Source: Polynucleobacter sp. AM-25C3 (lineage in GTDB: Bacteria > Pseudomonadota > Gammaproteobacteria > Burkholderiales > Burkholderiaceae). Taken from it: a DNA stretch of 63,586 nucleotides. The notes beneath the pieces were generated by a model that made no database searches, had not been told where the DNA came from, and saw only the letters and a list, made by a program, of their open reading frames with translations. Shown one piece after another: positions 1 to 7,828 of this stretch (its first letter is position 1; every line of letters starts with the position of its first letter). Both the position numbers and the translations under genes were made by a program. The DNA is taken from positions 1 through 63,586 of the forward strand of contig NZ_JACVOS010000014.1 in NCBI RefSeq assembly GCF_018882335.1, in the 5' to 3' direction.

Positions 1-55
1 CGGCTTGTTTGAGGATGGCCATGATTTGGCTATCGGTAAAGCGGGAGGTTTTCAT
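1..55 (-). CDS. IS3-family transposase OrfA, N-terminal 18 codons (partial)
   Basis: The minus-strand reading from the ATG at 53-55 gives MKTSRFTDSQIMAILKQA, a typical IS3-family (IS407-like) OrfA start that opens the DNA-binding helix-turn-helix domain. OrfA and OrfB of this family are normally joined by a programmed -1 frameshift to make the transposase. Only the first codons are inside the window. The matching OrfB C-terminus of another copy is at the right edge on the same strand, so the two copies are in direct orientation. The subgroup is an inference; IS3-family membership is secure. Confidence 0.8.
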   Translation of the reverse strand, partial: MKTSRFTDSQIMAILKQA

Positions 56-123
56 AGAATTTCCTTTAAATCAAACAACTTAGAAATTCTACTTTTAACT
101 CAGGTTAAGGGGCGGGGGTATTA
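1..123 (-). mobile_element. IS3-family insertion sequence, left-hand copy (inner end only)
   Basis: Positions 1-55 read on the minus strand as the start of an IS3-family OrfA. The bases to its right form a terminal repeat. Read outward-in, this end carries a TAAT + C-run, then TTAAC-T-AG, then TAAAAGTAGAA. The same order of words occurs in inverted orientation at 63461-63500, so these are IRL and IRR of one IS type. The outer tip falls near 120-125. The body of the element lies left of the window. No target duplication can be read because the far end is missing. Confidence 0.8.
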
Positions 124-165
124 CCCCCCCCGGCCATCACTTTTTTAAATTGGACAGATAGATCG

Positions 166-421
166 ATGATTTCTAGCAAAGCGCTGATAGACCAAACAGG
201 CATATCGCGCGCCACCCTTAACAACTACATCCAGCTTGGGATATTGCCCAAGCCAGTTGTACAGTCTCTCACTGCAAGTGCAGATGAGGGTGGAGCTAGG
301 CTTGTCTATTAGTAATCAACTCTTAGAGCTAATGGGCAGCAAACTCATCATCAACAGTACCGAGGGCCAAGGTTCGACTTTTAGTTTTGATTTGGTTTTA
401 GGCGCAGGGCAGAAGGCTTAA
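166..421 (+). pseudogene. Decayed MerR-type HTH / histidine kinase gene remnant
   Basis: Two gene pieces adjoin in different frames. From ATG 166 to the stop at 310-312 the reading begins MISSKALIDQTGISRATLNN, a MerR/HTH_17-like DNA-binding start. From about 290 to 421 another frame reads LGLSISNQLLELMGSKL, then a GQGSTFSFDL stretch: the G2 box and last strands of a HATPase_c kinase domain. The middle of a kinase (HisKA, N and G1 boxes) is absent. Either one HTH-kinase gene suffered an internal deletion plus frameshift, or two genes were fused by deletion. Its position beside the IS end suggests IS-linked decay. Confidence 0.6.
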
Positions 422-682
422 AGCGGTCGGTAGTAAGTTGGTGTCACCGTCGCTTGTGGGTCGATATTTGTCTGCGGGGACTAATAAGCATGAGAGTCTG
501 CTTAACATGCTAAAGCGGCCTGATTTAAATTCTATTAAATGGATTCATTAGGATCGGGTAGCGGATGACGACAGGACGATAAAGCTATTGATTGGTGAGC
601 GTCGGCAAGTGGATTTATTTAAGTCATTGATTTATATGTTTTTTCAATATAAAATAGAAAAAACACAATTTATGTTGAAAAA
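420..682 (+). pseudogene. Unidentified decayed reading frame upstream of the nucleotidyltransferase
   Basis: One frame stays open from about 420 to the TGA overlapping the start of the next gene, interrupted only by a TAG at 552-554. It reads as plausible protein on both sides of the stop, including HESLLNMLKRPDLNSIKWIH before it and TIKLLIGERRQVDLFKSL after it. I do not recognise the family. It may be a broken partner of the nucleotidyltransferase at 683, or chance. No start codon with a convincing ribosome-binding site was found. Confidence 0.25.
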
Positions 683-1669
683 ATGACCGAATTCAAAGAG
701 CTTAACGAAAATCAGCTCAAGCAGATTACTAATTCTGACCAGCTTTATCGGGCCTATATTCAAGCTCGTCAGCGCCAAGTAGCCCATGCAGGCTCGATGA
801 TTTGGCGCTCACAAAATGGCAAAGATTACTTGGTCAAAACGTCAGCTCGTGGGAATCAAACTGGGATGGGGCCTCGCAACGCAAAGACAGAGGCCATTTT
901 TGGTCAATTTATGCGTGCTAAAGAAGGGGCCCATCAAAATTGGCTTGGCACTTTAGCGGCCTTAAAGGAAGCGGTGGCAATTAATAGAGTCTATGGCGCT
1001 GGGCGCACTCCGAATTTGATTGTTGAAATCTTGAGCGCTTTAGGTGAGCAAGGCCTTGGTGAGCACTTCATGATTATTGGAACCAATGCACTTTACGCCT
1101 ATGAGACTCATTGCGGTGTTCGCTTTGAGGACAAAATTACTGCAACTGCAGATTTGGATATGTTGTGGGATTCGAGAAAGTCCATTCAAATTGCTGTTAC
1201 CGAAAATATTAAAGAGCATGGCTTTTTGGGGATCTTAAAGAAGGCTGACAAAAGCTTTGAATTGCTTGAAGACCAACGTTATACGGCAATTAATCAAACG
1301 GGCTTCATGGTTGATTTGCTGCATTCTGGGAATCGAAAGCGCAAGCCAGAATCTCTGCAACTGTTTAAAAATCCAGATGATTTTTGGGCTGTGGAGGCTC
1401 CGAATATTGATTGGTTGTTAAGTGCTCCCAAATTTACTCAAACTGTTATTTCTGCGAATGGGAAATTTGCACGCATGGTAACAGTCGATCCAAGGGCATT
1501 TGTGATTTATAAGAATTGGCTTTCGCAACGAGTAGATCGTGATCCGACAAAAAAACCAAGGGACCTAGTCCAATCAAAAGCAGTTGCTTTGTTGCTAGAA
1601 GAATATATGCCACACTTTCCAACCAACGGAATTAATCATTTTCCAAAGGCGATAAGGTTGGACTTGTGA
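683..1669 (+). CDS. GSU2403-family nucleotidyltransferase-fold protein
   Basis: This 328-residue protein resembles the GSU2403/NTP_transf_8 family. The nucleotidyltransferase signature is present: the glycine strand IIGTNALYAYE (residues 131-141) and the acidic pair in TADLDM (D157, D159). Such proteins share the fold of MNT and AbiEii toxins, which move nucleotides onto protein or tRNA; the real substrate here is unknown. The N-terminal part (residues 1-100) is helical and basic. The gene sits between a decayed frame and a tRNA-His attachment-site fragment, so it is probably island cargo. Defence or toxin function is inference from the fold and location. Confidence 0.7.
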   Translation: MTEFKELNENQLKQITNSDQLYRAYIQARQRQVAHAGSMIWRSQNGKDYLVKTSARGNQTGMGPRNAKTEAIFGQFMRAKEGAHQNWLGTLAALKEAVAINRVYGAGRTPNLIVEILSALGEQGLGEHFMIIGTNALYAYETHCGVRFEDKITATADLDMLWDSRKSIQIAVTENIKEHGFLGILKKADKSFELLEDQRYTAINQTGFMVDLLHSGNRKRKPESLQLFKNPDDFWAVEAPNIDWLLSAPKFTQTVISANGKFARMVTVDPRAFVIYKNWLSQRVDRDPTKKPRDLVQSKAVALLLEEYMPHFPTNGINHFPKAIRLDL

Positions 1670-1845
1670 GCAATGCTTATTGGCTTAGATAGATACCAGC
1701 GGGTACTAAGTGAAGCGAGTGACTGCTATACAGCTTATAACTGCCGTATGAGTAAACTGGATAAATATGTCAGATTGACGGCCTTATGTAAGCCGCCTTC
1801 TTACGCAATAGAAACCTTCAATATCTGATTATTTTTTTGGGAATA

Positions 1846-1930
1846 GCGAACGTGAGAGCCTTATTCTATATGGGTGCTATTTATAAAATAATTCCCGAAA
1901 AAGACGGGAGAGGCTTATAGAATATGACTT
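1846..1930. repeat. Element end next to tRNA-His fragment, with inverted repeats
   Basis: This noncoding stretch holds GCGAACG (1846-1852), which is complementary to the 3' acceptor strand CGTTCGC (1976-1982) of the adjacent tRNA-His fragment. It also has AGAGCCTTATTCT (1855-1867), a hairpin TCCCG...CGGGA (1893-1909) and an 8-bp inverted repeat ATTCTATA/TATAGAAT (1863-1870 and 1916-1923). AGAGCCTTATTCT and TTCCCGAAAAA (1892-1902) recur exactly near the right end of the tRNA-Leu element (15825-15837 and 16062-16072). The best reading is the end of an integrated element. The rest of 1670-2048 holds only the tRNA fragment and a terminator. Confidence 0.5.
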
Positions 1931-1934
1931 GCCT

Positions 1935-1986
1935 AACCAGATTGTGATTCTGGTTGTCGCGGGTTCGAGCCCCGTCGTTCGCCCCA
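1935..1986 (+). pseudogene. tRNA-His 3' half (anticodon arm to CCA), probable att site
   Basis: The sequence contains an anticodon stem CCAGA/TCTGG around a loop with GTG (1944-1946), a variable loop, a T-arm with TTCGAGC, a 3' acceptor strand CGTTCGC and an encoded CCA (1984-1986). The D-arm and a properly placed 5' acceptor strand are missing, so this is a tRNA-His fragment beginning at the anticodon stem. Integrases of the tyrosine type commonly cross over there, leaving such a 3' copy at one element end. The intact gene would be to the left, outside the window. Confidence 0.7.
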
Positions 1987-2005
1987 CCGAATATTGCAGT
2001 ATCCT

Positions 2006-2037
2006 AAGGCTCCCTTCGCGGAGCCTTTTATTTTTTT
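2006..2037 (+). terminator. Rho-independent terminator after tRNA-His fragment
   Basis: Stem AAGGCTCC (2006-2013) pairs with GGAGCCTT (2020-2027) around CTTCGC and is followed by a T-rich run to 2037. Confidence 0.8.
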
Positions 2038-2048
2038 AGATTTTTCCC

Positions 2049-2834
2049 ATGAAAAAATTCGACATTCTCCAAATCATTTTTGGTGTTCTGCTTTCAGTCA
2101 TTGCACTGTATTTCATGTTGAGACCTTCAGCTTCTAATAGCGCTCCCGTATCTACTATTCCCGTAATAAAAGTTAGCAATCTAACTTGGGATCAAACTGA
2201 GAGGACAATTGCTGACGTAAAAACCTTTGCTGATGCCACAGGATTTGTCAGTCAGACCGAAAAAAATGGCGGCGGTCTCTCTTACGAGGCGGGCTTTGTG
2301 AAGAAGTCGGGCTGGACCTGGAAAACCCCTTACGGCGCTCCTGCAAAAAGTAGTGAGCCAGCGGTGCACCTCAATCAAGCAGAGGCACAATCAGTCTGCC
2401 AGTTTTATGGCAAACGCTTGCCTACCAATGATGAGTGGATTAGTGCGGCTTTTGTAGAACAAAGAGCCAATCCGCCCGAAGGTTTTACTCAAGGACAGCG
2501 CTATGCATTTCCGGGCGGCAACACACCCGTTGTTTCACACTGCTTAAGTGGTTGTGGTGATTACCAGGGTGTTGCACCTGCAGGCGCTCTGAATCGTGGC
2601 ACAGGACATGTGCCTGCTGGCAGCACTAATCCAGGTGTGAATGGTTTGCTCGATATGGGCGGCAATGTATGGGGGTGGACTGCAACCGAGCGCAATGGTG
2701 GTTACATCACCCGCGGTGCTTCTTGGTGGTACGGGCCTGAAAGGCAGAAAGAGTCTGATGTCGAGTCTAAACCAACCGACATTGGAGTGGTTTACATTGG
2801 ATTTCGTTGTGTAGCTGATACCGTGAAACAATAG
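2049..2834 (+). CDS. Formylglycine-generating-enzyme-like (SUMF1/FGE-sulfatase domain) exported protein
   Basis: This 261-residue protein has an N-terminal membrane segment (about residues 7-24, LQIIFGVLLSVIALYFML) followed by an FGE-sulfatase domain. Signature pieces are LDMGGNVWGWT, ITRGASWWYG and the C-terminal GFRCV. The family includes sulfatase-activating enzymes, EgtB-like enzymes and C-type-lectin-fold proteins with no catalysis. The short length (family often 280-350) and lack of a nearby sulfatase leave the role open. It is followed after 3 nt by a PIF1-like helicase, probably co-transcribed. It is anchored in or beyond the inner membrane. Confidence 0.75.
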   Translation: MKKFDILQIIFGVLLSVIALYFMLRPSASNSAPVSTIPVIKVSNLTWDQTERTIADVKTFADATGFVSQTEKNGGGLSYEAGFVKKSGWTWKTPYGAPAKSSEPAVHLNQAEAQSVCQFYGKRLPTNDEWISAAFVEQRANPPEGFTQGQRYAFPGGNTPVVSHCLSGCGDYQGVAPAGALNRGTGHVPAGSTNPGVNGLLDMGGNVWGWTATERNGGYITRGASWWYGPERQKESDVESKPTDIGVVYIGFRCVADTVKQ

Positions 2835-2837
2835 CAG

Positions 2838-4163
2838 ATGACCACTCCTGTAGTTGACCCCCTCCAAATTGAAATCACGGCTGAATATCAGGCGGTCATT
2901 GATGCCATCGAGCGTCGCGATCCCTATATCTTTGTCAGCGGTAAGGCGGGTACGGGCAAGACAACCTTAATTGGTTATTTGCGCGAGAACATTCCTGGCA
3001 ACGTGGTGGTGGTAGCTCCAACAGGTGTAGCTGCGCTACAGGTGAAGGGTGTGACTATTCATTCCTTCTTTCGCCTGCCGCCCCGTTTGATCTTCCCTGA
3101 GGAAGATATCAAGCCCTTAAAAGATAAGCGTCTCTATAAAGATATTCGTTTACTCATCATTGATGAGATCTCGATGGTGAGAGCGGATGTAGTGGATGCC
3201 ATGGATTTATTCCTACGCGCTAATGGTCCTCACAAGAGCCAACCATTTGGCGGCATTCAGGTCATGTTTGTAGGGGACTTATTCCAATTGCCCCCAGTAG
3301 TTTCTAACGCGGATATGCAAGTTCTTTCGGAGCGCGGTTATGAGGGCCCTTATTTCTTCTGCGCTATGGCACTGCATCGCAAAGATGTCACGATGGTGGA
3401 GTTGTCCAAGATCTTCCGCCAAAAGGATGCACACTTTGCAGGCTTACTTAATCAGATCCGTATCAATCAAGATATTGACGAAGCGCTTGATACCCTCAAT
3501 GCGGTTTGTTATGAAACTAAAAAAGAGGCTGATGAGCAGACCATCACCTTAACTACAACCAATGCACGCGCTGATCAAATTAATGGCGCAGGCTTGCGCG
3601 CATTAACCACGGATGCCAAGGTCTATACGGGTAACAGCACCGGTAAGTTCAACGTGGATGACCGCAATCTTCCATCACCCAATCATTTGACCCTGAAGGT
3701 TGGTGCAAAAGTGATGTTTACTGCAACCGATAGCAACTTCCCCAAGCGCTGGGTGAATGGCACTATTGGGGTAGTGCGTGAGTTACTGCCCAATACCGTG
3801 AAGGTAATGGTGCAAAACGGACCATACTCAAACACGGTTGAAGTCAAAGGCCATCAGTGGGAGTCTTATCGCTACGACCATGACATGATGTCTGGCAGAA
3901 TCTCACCAAACATCATTGGTACTTTTGTGCAAATTCCTTTGATGTTAGCTTGGGCCGTTACCATTCATAAGAGCCAGGGCAAGACGCTTGATAAGATCAA
4001 AGTAGATCTGTCGTCAGGTGCATTTGCGTCAGGGCAGGTCTATGTAGCCTTAAGCCGCTGCACCTCAATTGAAGGTATCACCTTAGAGCGACCCATACAG
4101 CCTAAGGATGTGAGCTGCGATCAAGAGGTGAAGCGCTTCTACTTGAACTGCTTGCCAAGTTAA
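2838..4163 (+). CDS. PIF1-like superfamily 1 DNA helicase (AAA ATPase)
   Basis: This 441-residue protein has Walker A GKAGTGKTT (residues 35-43), Walker B LLIIDEIS (D109-E110) and a C-terminal UvrD-like segment VTIHKSQGKTLDKI followed by QVYVALSRC. This is the order found in PIF1/RecD-type SF1B helicases, which translocate 5'-3' on single-stranded DNA and remove G-quadruplex and protein blocks. Stand-alone short PIF1 homologues are scattered through bacteria. It starts 3 nt after the FGE-like gene, with no terminator between, so the two probably share a transcript. The functional link, if any, is unknown. Confidence 0.85.
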   Translation: MTTPVVDPLQIEITAEYQAVIDAIERRDPYIFVSGKAGTGKTTLIGYLRENIPGNVVVVAPTGVAALQVKGVTIHSFFRLPPRLIFPEEDIKPLKDKRLYKDIRLLIIDEISMVRADVVDAMDLFLRANGPHKSQPFGGIQVMFVGDLFQLPPVVSNADMQVLSERGYEGPYFFCAMALHRKDVTMVELSKIFRQKDAHFAGLLNQIRINQDIDEALDTLNAVCYETKKEADEQTITLTTTNARADQINGAGLRALTTDAKVYTGNSTGKFNVDDRNLPSPNHLTLKVGAKVMFTATDSNFPKRWVNGTIGVVRELLPNTVKVMVQNGPYSNTVEVKGHQWESYRYDHDMMSGRISPNIIGTFVQIPLMLAWAVTIHKSQGKTLDKIKVDLSSGAFASGQVYVALSRCTSIEGITLERPIQPKDVSCDQEVKRFYLNCLPS

Positions 4164-4167
4164 GCTG

Positions 4168-4437
4168 CTACTTTAATTCGGAGTTAATAAAGCGTTTTAA
4201 GGCCTCCCGAATTAGGGGCTGATGCCCCATATTATATTTTTTTTCCAAGATCTTGAAGGACTTGATTAAATCTTTTTCCACGCGAATCGAGATTGTTTCT
4301 AAGCCTAATGCCCTGTCTACTTTGGTGCCCAATTCTGCATTTAGGGGTTTTGCAAATCTTGCATCGCATCCCAATTTTCTGTTTTCCCAGGCTTCGGTGG
4401 TATTTTCAATCGCAACTTCCTTGCTTTTTCTAGGCAT
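4168..4437 (-). CDS. CopG-like (ribbon-helix-helix) putative antitoxin
   Basis: This 89-residue protein has a C-terminal segment ISIRVEKDLIKSFKILEKKY followed by GHQPLIREALKRFI: one beta strand, then two helices, typical of CopG/ribbon-helix-helix and BrnA/CopG antitoxins. The N-terminal half is charged and may bind a toxin. It begins 14 nt downstream of the Fic gene on the same strand, so the two are likely one transcript with the Fic protein first. It could be a second regulator of Fic or an unrelated orphan; the role is inferred. Confidence 0.6.
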   Translation of the reverse strand: MPRKSKEVAIENTTEAWENRKLGCDARFAKPLNAELGTKVDRALGLETISIRVEKDLIKSFKILEKKYNMGHQPLIREALKRFINSELK

Positions 4438-4451
4438 TAATTTCCTCTTGT

Positions 4452-5978
4452 TCAGTTTTTAATTTTGTTAAATGAGTGATCTTGGATATCGTGCGGATCA
4501 AGCAATTGGTATTGGGATGGATTGTCTGTAAATGCATTGCAAGCCTTCATTTTTTCCCAGAGCTTGGCAAAGTCAGAATAGCTAAATCCAGCAGTCCAGT
4601 TCCAGGCCCTTGTCATAGAGCGTACAAATGGGGTTGGATCATTATTTTGTGACAGCGCCTTAAGTGGTAGCAAGTAATCTTCGCGATACCCGGTGGGAAC
4701 AATGATGCGACAGGCTGAAGCTTCGGTTAGATAGGCATTCATGGTCAGGCGCGCAGTTCTACCATTGCCATCCATAAATGGATGAACCTCAGTAACGACA
4801 AACATGGCCATGAGGGCGCGCGCGAAAGCATCATCCAATAGCGCAACTCGCTTAAAGCCTTCACGCAAAGTTCCCTTTACTAATTCAGGGTGAACAAAGA
4901 TTGTGCTTCCAGCTTGATTGGTTTGTTCTTTCCATTGACCTGGGTTTTTATCTGGGCGACTAGACAATATTTGGTGGTTGCATTGCTGTAACCATGCCAA
5001 GAATTCATCCTCGTTCCTAGGAAGTTTTGATCGAAAGGGCTGCTCCATAATGGCCTTGAAGGTACCCAGAATATCGTGAGAATCTTCATTGCGCTTGGGA
5101 ATAATCTTGCCGTCGAAAATAATTTCAGAAGCTTCTTCAACGGTAAAGGTAGTGCCTTCAATATAGTTTGAAAAATACGATTCAAAAAAAGCAAAATTAA
5201 AGGCGCTCACCCCAGTCTTTGCTGGATCTGCAATCAGTGGGAAGGGCTTTCTTAAGGCAGAAAATAAACTCTCAAAGATCTCAATGCGATCAGGGTCATA
5301 AGGCTTTCCGGCGGCGCGAGCCAATGCATCGGCGGCGCGTAATGAGCGCGTTTTACCAGTTTGCATCAAAGCGGAAATGATCCTGGTTAAGGTTTTGAAC
5401 TGAACATCTAAACCCAATTCGCTAGCGATTGACTTGGCATCATCACGCAAGGCGTTGATTTTGTGTTCACCGCGAATGGTGCACAGCTTGCTCAGATGGG
5501 ATTCAACCCACTGGCGACCCATAGTACGAATCTCTGAGCCTTTGCCGGTGTAGAGATTTTCTAAAAGTCTTCTTGCCTCTGAAGAGACAAACAGCTTTCC
5601 ATAGGGAGTGTCATTCACAGACGGGCTACGACCCACAATTGCAGGCGTGCCTGGCAAAATATTTAAGGTAAGACCTGGAAGCTGAAGGCTACGCACGCGC
5701 TTGCCATGGACAAGAAAAATATTACCTAAATCATCTGGCATACCTAATTGGGCAGAGCGGTAAGCTATAACTGCATTGGGATAGAGGTACTCTGCGATCT
5801 TGTGCCAATTGGGTCTAATGATTTGTTCAAGAGGGCTTTCAAGGTCACTTGTATAGATTCCACCGTGAATCTTGCGTAAATACCCAGCTCTTGCCAATCG
5901 AGAGATGCGCTGGGCATTTGCTTGATCTTCTGCCGAGCTGAAAAGGAGAAGCGGGAGACTGTCAACGGAAGTGCTCAT
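4452..5978 (-). CDS. Fic-domain AMPylase-like protein with AbiEi-type N-terminal domain
   Basis: This 508-residue protein starts with a winged-helix region similar to AbiEi antitoxins (residues 20-170: RISRLARAGYLRKIHGGIY, then promoter-repressor-like domain). The C-terminal half is Fic: the catalytic loop HPFMDGNGRTAR (H399 to R410) is complete, and an inhibitory motif S-N-Y-I-E-G (270-275) precedes it, as in class II Fic proteins that self-inhibit. Fic enzymes transfer AMP or other nucleotides to target proteins. The DNA-binding domain suggests autoregulation through the repeats just upstream (6000-6054). A CopG-like gene follows. Fic identity is firm; the N-terminal call is from pattern only. 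Confidence 0.85.
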   Translation of the reverse strand: MSTSVDSLPLLLFSSAEDQANAQRISRLARAGYLRKIHGGIYTSDLESPLEQIIRPNWHKIAEYLYPNAVIAYRSAQLGMPDDLGNIFLVHGKRVRSLQLPGLTLNILPGTPAIVGRSPSVNDTPYGKLFVSSEARRLLENLYTGKGSEIRTMGRQWVESHLSKLCTIRGEHKINALRDDAKSIASELGLDVQFKTLTRIISALMQTGKTRSLRAADALARAAGKPYDPDRIEIFESLFSALRKPFPLIADPAKTGVSAFNFAFFESYFSNYIEGTTFTVEEASEIIFDGKIIPKRNEDSHDILGTFKAIMEQPFRSKLPRNEDEFLAWLQQCNHQILSSRPDKNPGQWKEQTNQAGSTIFVHPELVKGTLREGFKRVALLDDAFARALMAMFVVTEVHPFMDGNGRTARLTMNAYLTEASACRIIVPTGYREDYLLPLKALSQNNDPTPFVRSMTRAWNWTAGFSYSDFAKLWEKMKACNAFTDNPSQYQLLDPHDIQDHSFNKIKN

Positions 5979-5999
5979 AAAGCCTTAATTTACCGAGTG

Positions 6000-6054
6000 T
6001 TGTCAATAATAATGCTTATATTATAATTTATTGTCAATAAAAATGCATATTTAT
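6000..6054 (-). promoter_or_regulatory. Repeat-containing promoter of the Fic gene
   Basis: Two copies of TTGTCAATAAaAATGC (starting 6000 and 6031, 31 bp apart) lie directly upstream of the Fic start. On the minus strand one copy supplies TTGACA with CATTAT 17 bp further on, a plausible sigma-70 promoter. Similar words occur upstream of the AbiE-like pair near 58708 and 58749. The arrangement fits an operator for the AbiEi-type domain of the Fic protein; this is inference. Confidence 0.45.
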
Positions 6055-6190
6055 GATAAATAACCCCATTTTCTGTGTATTGGAATGGGCAGGGATGGCA
6101 TTCCGTCAAGGGCAGCCCAAAGGGGCGCCTTGCGCACCCTTGATGCTCATGTTTATATCCAAGCTAACTATGTGCTTTTATGTAACGCGA

Positions 6191-7780
6191 TTAAAAACCA
6201 GCCGCCAACCCATCTCGACGATGATCACTTCCAGCGATATAAGCATCTTTAGTTTCTTCTCCCAATAGCGCAATTGCTTGGGCACTACCAAAGTCTAAGC
6301 TATTGGCTGGCATGATAGTTACCTCATGCCCCATGGCTTTTAAGCCCTCAACGACTGCTACGGGCATTGAAGCCTCAACCGTGAGCTTGCCCACATCATC
6401 GATTCTCCAGCGTGGCGCGTCTGAGCATGCTTGTGGATTGAGGTACTCATCAACAAAGCGCATTACAAACTGGATATGTCCTTGGGGCTGCATATTGCCG
6501 CCCATCACACCAAATGCCATAGCCGCTTGATTGCCTTTGGTCAGGAATGCCGGAATGATCGTGTGGAAAGGGCGCTTGCCTGGGGCTACTTGATTGGGGT
6601 GGCCATCGACCAGGCTAAAGCTCATGCCGCGGTTATGAAAGGCAATGCCGCCTGGAGCAACTACACCAGAACCAAAGCCTTTGAAGTTCGACTGAATATA
6701 CGAAATCATCATGCCAGCGTCATCAGCGGCGCAAAGGTAAACCGTGCCGCCGGAGTGCGGATCTCCTGCGCCATAACTACCTGCCTGTTGATGATTAATC
6801 AATGCGGCACGGCTGGCTAAATAATCCCTATCAAGCAAAGCGCTTGTCGGCACTTTCATGCTGCTGGCATCAGATACGTGTGCGTATGCATCAGCAAAAG
6901 CAATACGCATCGCTTCCACTTGTAAATGAATACGCTTTGCAGAATTAGCAGGGTATTGTTTTACATTCGCCGCTTGCAAAATACCGAGTGCCATTTGCGC
7001 TACGATGCCGGAGCCATTGGGCGGGATCTCATGCAGGGTGTACTCACCATAGTCAAAAGCCAGAGGCTCAACCCATTCAGTTTGATTATTGGCAAAGTCT
7101 GACATGGTGAAGCAGCCACCAGTACTCTGGGCAAAGTCCACCATGCTTTGGGCTAATGTGCCGGTGTAAAAAGATTCACCTTCGGTCTCGGCTATTTCGC
7201 GTAGTGTTTTGGCTTGTGCAGGGTAACGCCAGATTTGACCAGCAGTCGGCGCTTTGCCATCAATTAAAAATGATTCACTAAAGCCAGCTTGATTTTTAAG
7301 AATCGGAATGGCTTCACGCCATTGGCGCGCGACGACAGGTGAAACTGGAAAACCATTCTCCGCATAATCAATGGCGCGCTTAAAGAGCTCTGCAAACGGC
7401 AACTTACCAAATTTACGAGACAGCTCAATCCATCCCGACACCATACCAGGGACGGTCACGGTATTCCAGCCAATCAGATCCATTGCTGCTTTGCCAGAAA
7501 AATATTCCAGCGTCCAGGCTGCGGGTGCACGACCAGAGGCATTCATGCCATGGAGTTTCTTACCATCCCAGATGAGCGCAAAGCCATCACCACCTAAGCC
7601 ATTCATGGTGGGCTCAACTACGGTGAGTGTGATCGCAGTGGCCAAGGCCGCATCGACAGCATTGCCCCCGTTTTGCAATGCCTCAATACCTGCTTGAGTA
7701 GCTAATGGCTGTGAGCTAGCAACGGCATTCTTAGCAAGTACTGGGGCGCGGCCACCACCAAAGGGAGGGGAGATCAACAT
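6191..7780 (-). CDS. ggt: Gamma-glutamyltransferase family protein (Ntn hydrolase)
   Basis: This 529-residue protein matches the gamma-glutamyltransferase fold from ATQAGIEALQNGGNAVDAAL through PTMNGLGGDGFALIW to GGTVYLCAADDAG, where the Thr of GGT is the expected autoprocessing and catalytic nucleophile. It lacks an obvious signal peptide, so it may be a cytoplasmic YwrD-type enzyme rather than periplasmic GGT. The family cleaves gamma-glutamyl bonds, for example in glutathione. It follows a TctC-like binding protein and LrgBA on the same strand (49-nt gap), suggesting one uptake-and-use operon. The start MLISPPFGGG is the first in frame and gives a normal length. Confidence 0.85.
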   Translation of the reverse strand: MLISPPFGGGRAPVLAKNAVASSQPLATQAGIEALQNGGNAVDAALATAITLTVVEPTMNGLGGDGFALIWDGKKLHGMNASGRAPAAWTLEYFSGKAAMDLIGWNTVTVPGMVSGWIELSRKFGKLPFAELFKRAIDYAENGFPVSPVVARQWREAIPILKNQAGFSESFLIDGKAPTAGQIWRYPAQAKTLREIAETEGESFYTGTLAQSMVDFAQSTGGCFTMSDFANNQTEWVEPLAFDYGEYTLHEIPPNGSGIVAQMALGILQAANVKQYPANSAKRIHLQVEAMRIAFADAYAHVSDASSMKVPTSALLDRDYLASRAALINHQQAGSYGAGDPHSGGTVYLCAADDAGMMISYIQSNFKGFGSGVVAPGGIAFHNRGMSFSLVDGHPNQVAPGKRPFHTIIPAFLTKGNQAAMAFGVMGGNMQPQGHIQFVMRFVDEYLNPQACSDAPRWRIDDVGKLTVEASMPVAVVEGLKAMGHEVTIMPANSLDFGSAQAIALLGEETKDAYIAGSDHRRDGLAAGF

Positions 7781-7828
7781 AGGTCTGGAGTAATTTAAAT
7801 AAGTGTTAAAGAATGATTAATGCAAGCA

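Noticed and set aside
6053..6268. Open frame upstream of and antisense to the ggt 3' end
   Set aside because: It overlaps the C-terminal part of ggt, has no ribosome-binding site and no recognisable domain; an alternative frame there also reads as loose protein, so both are probably chance.
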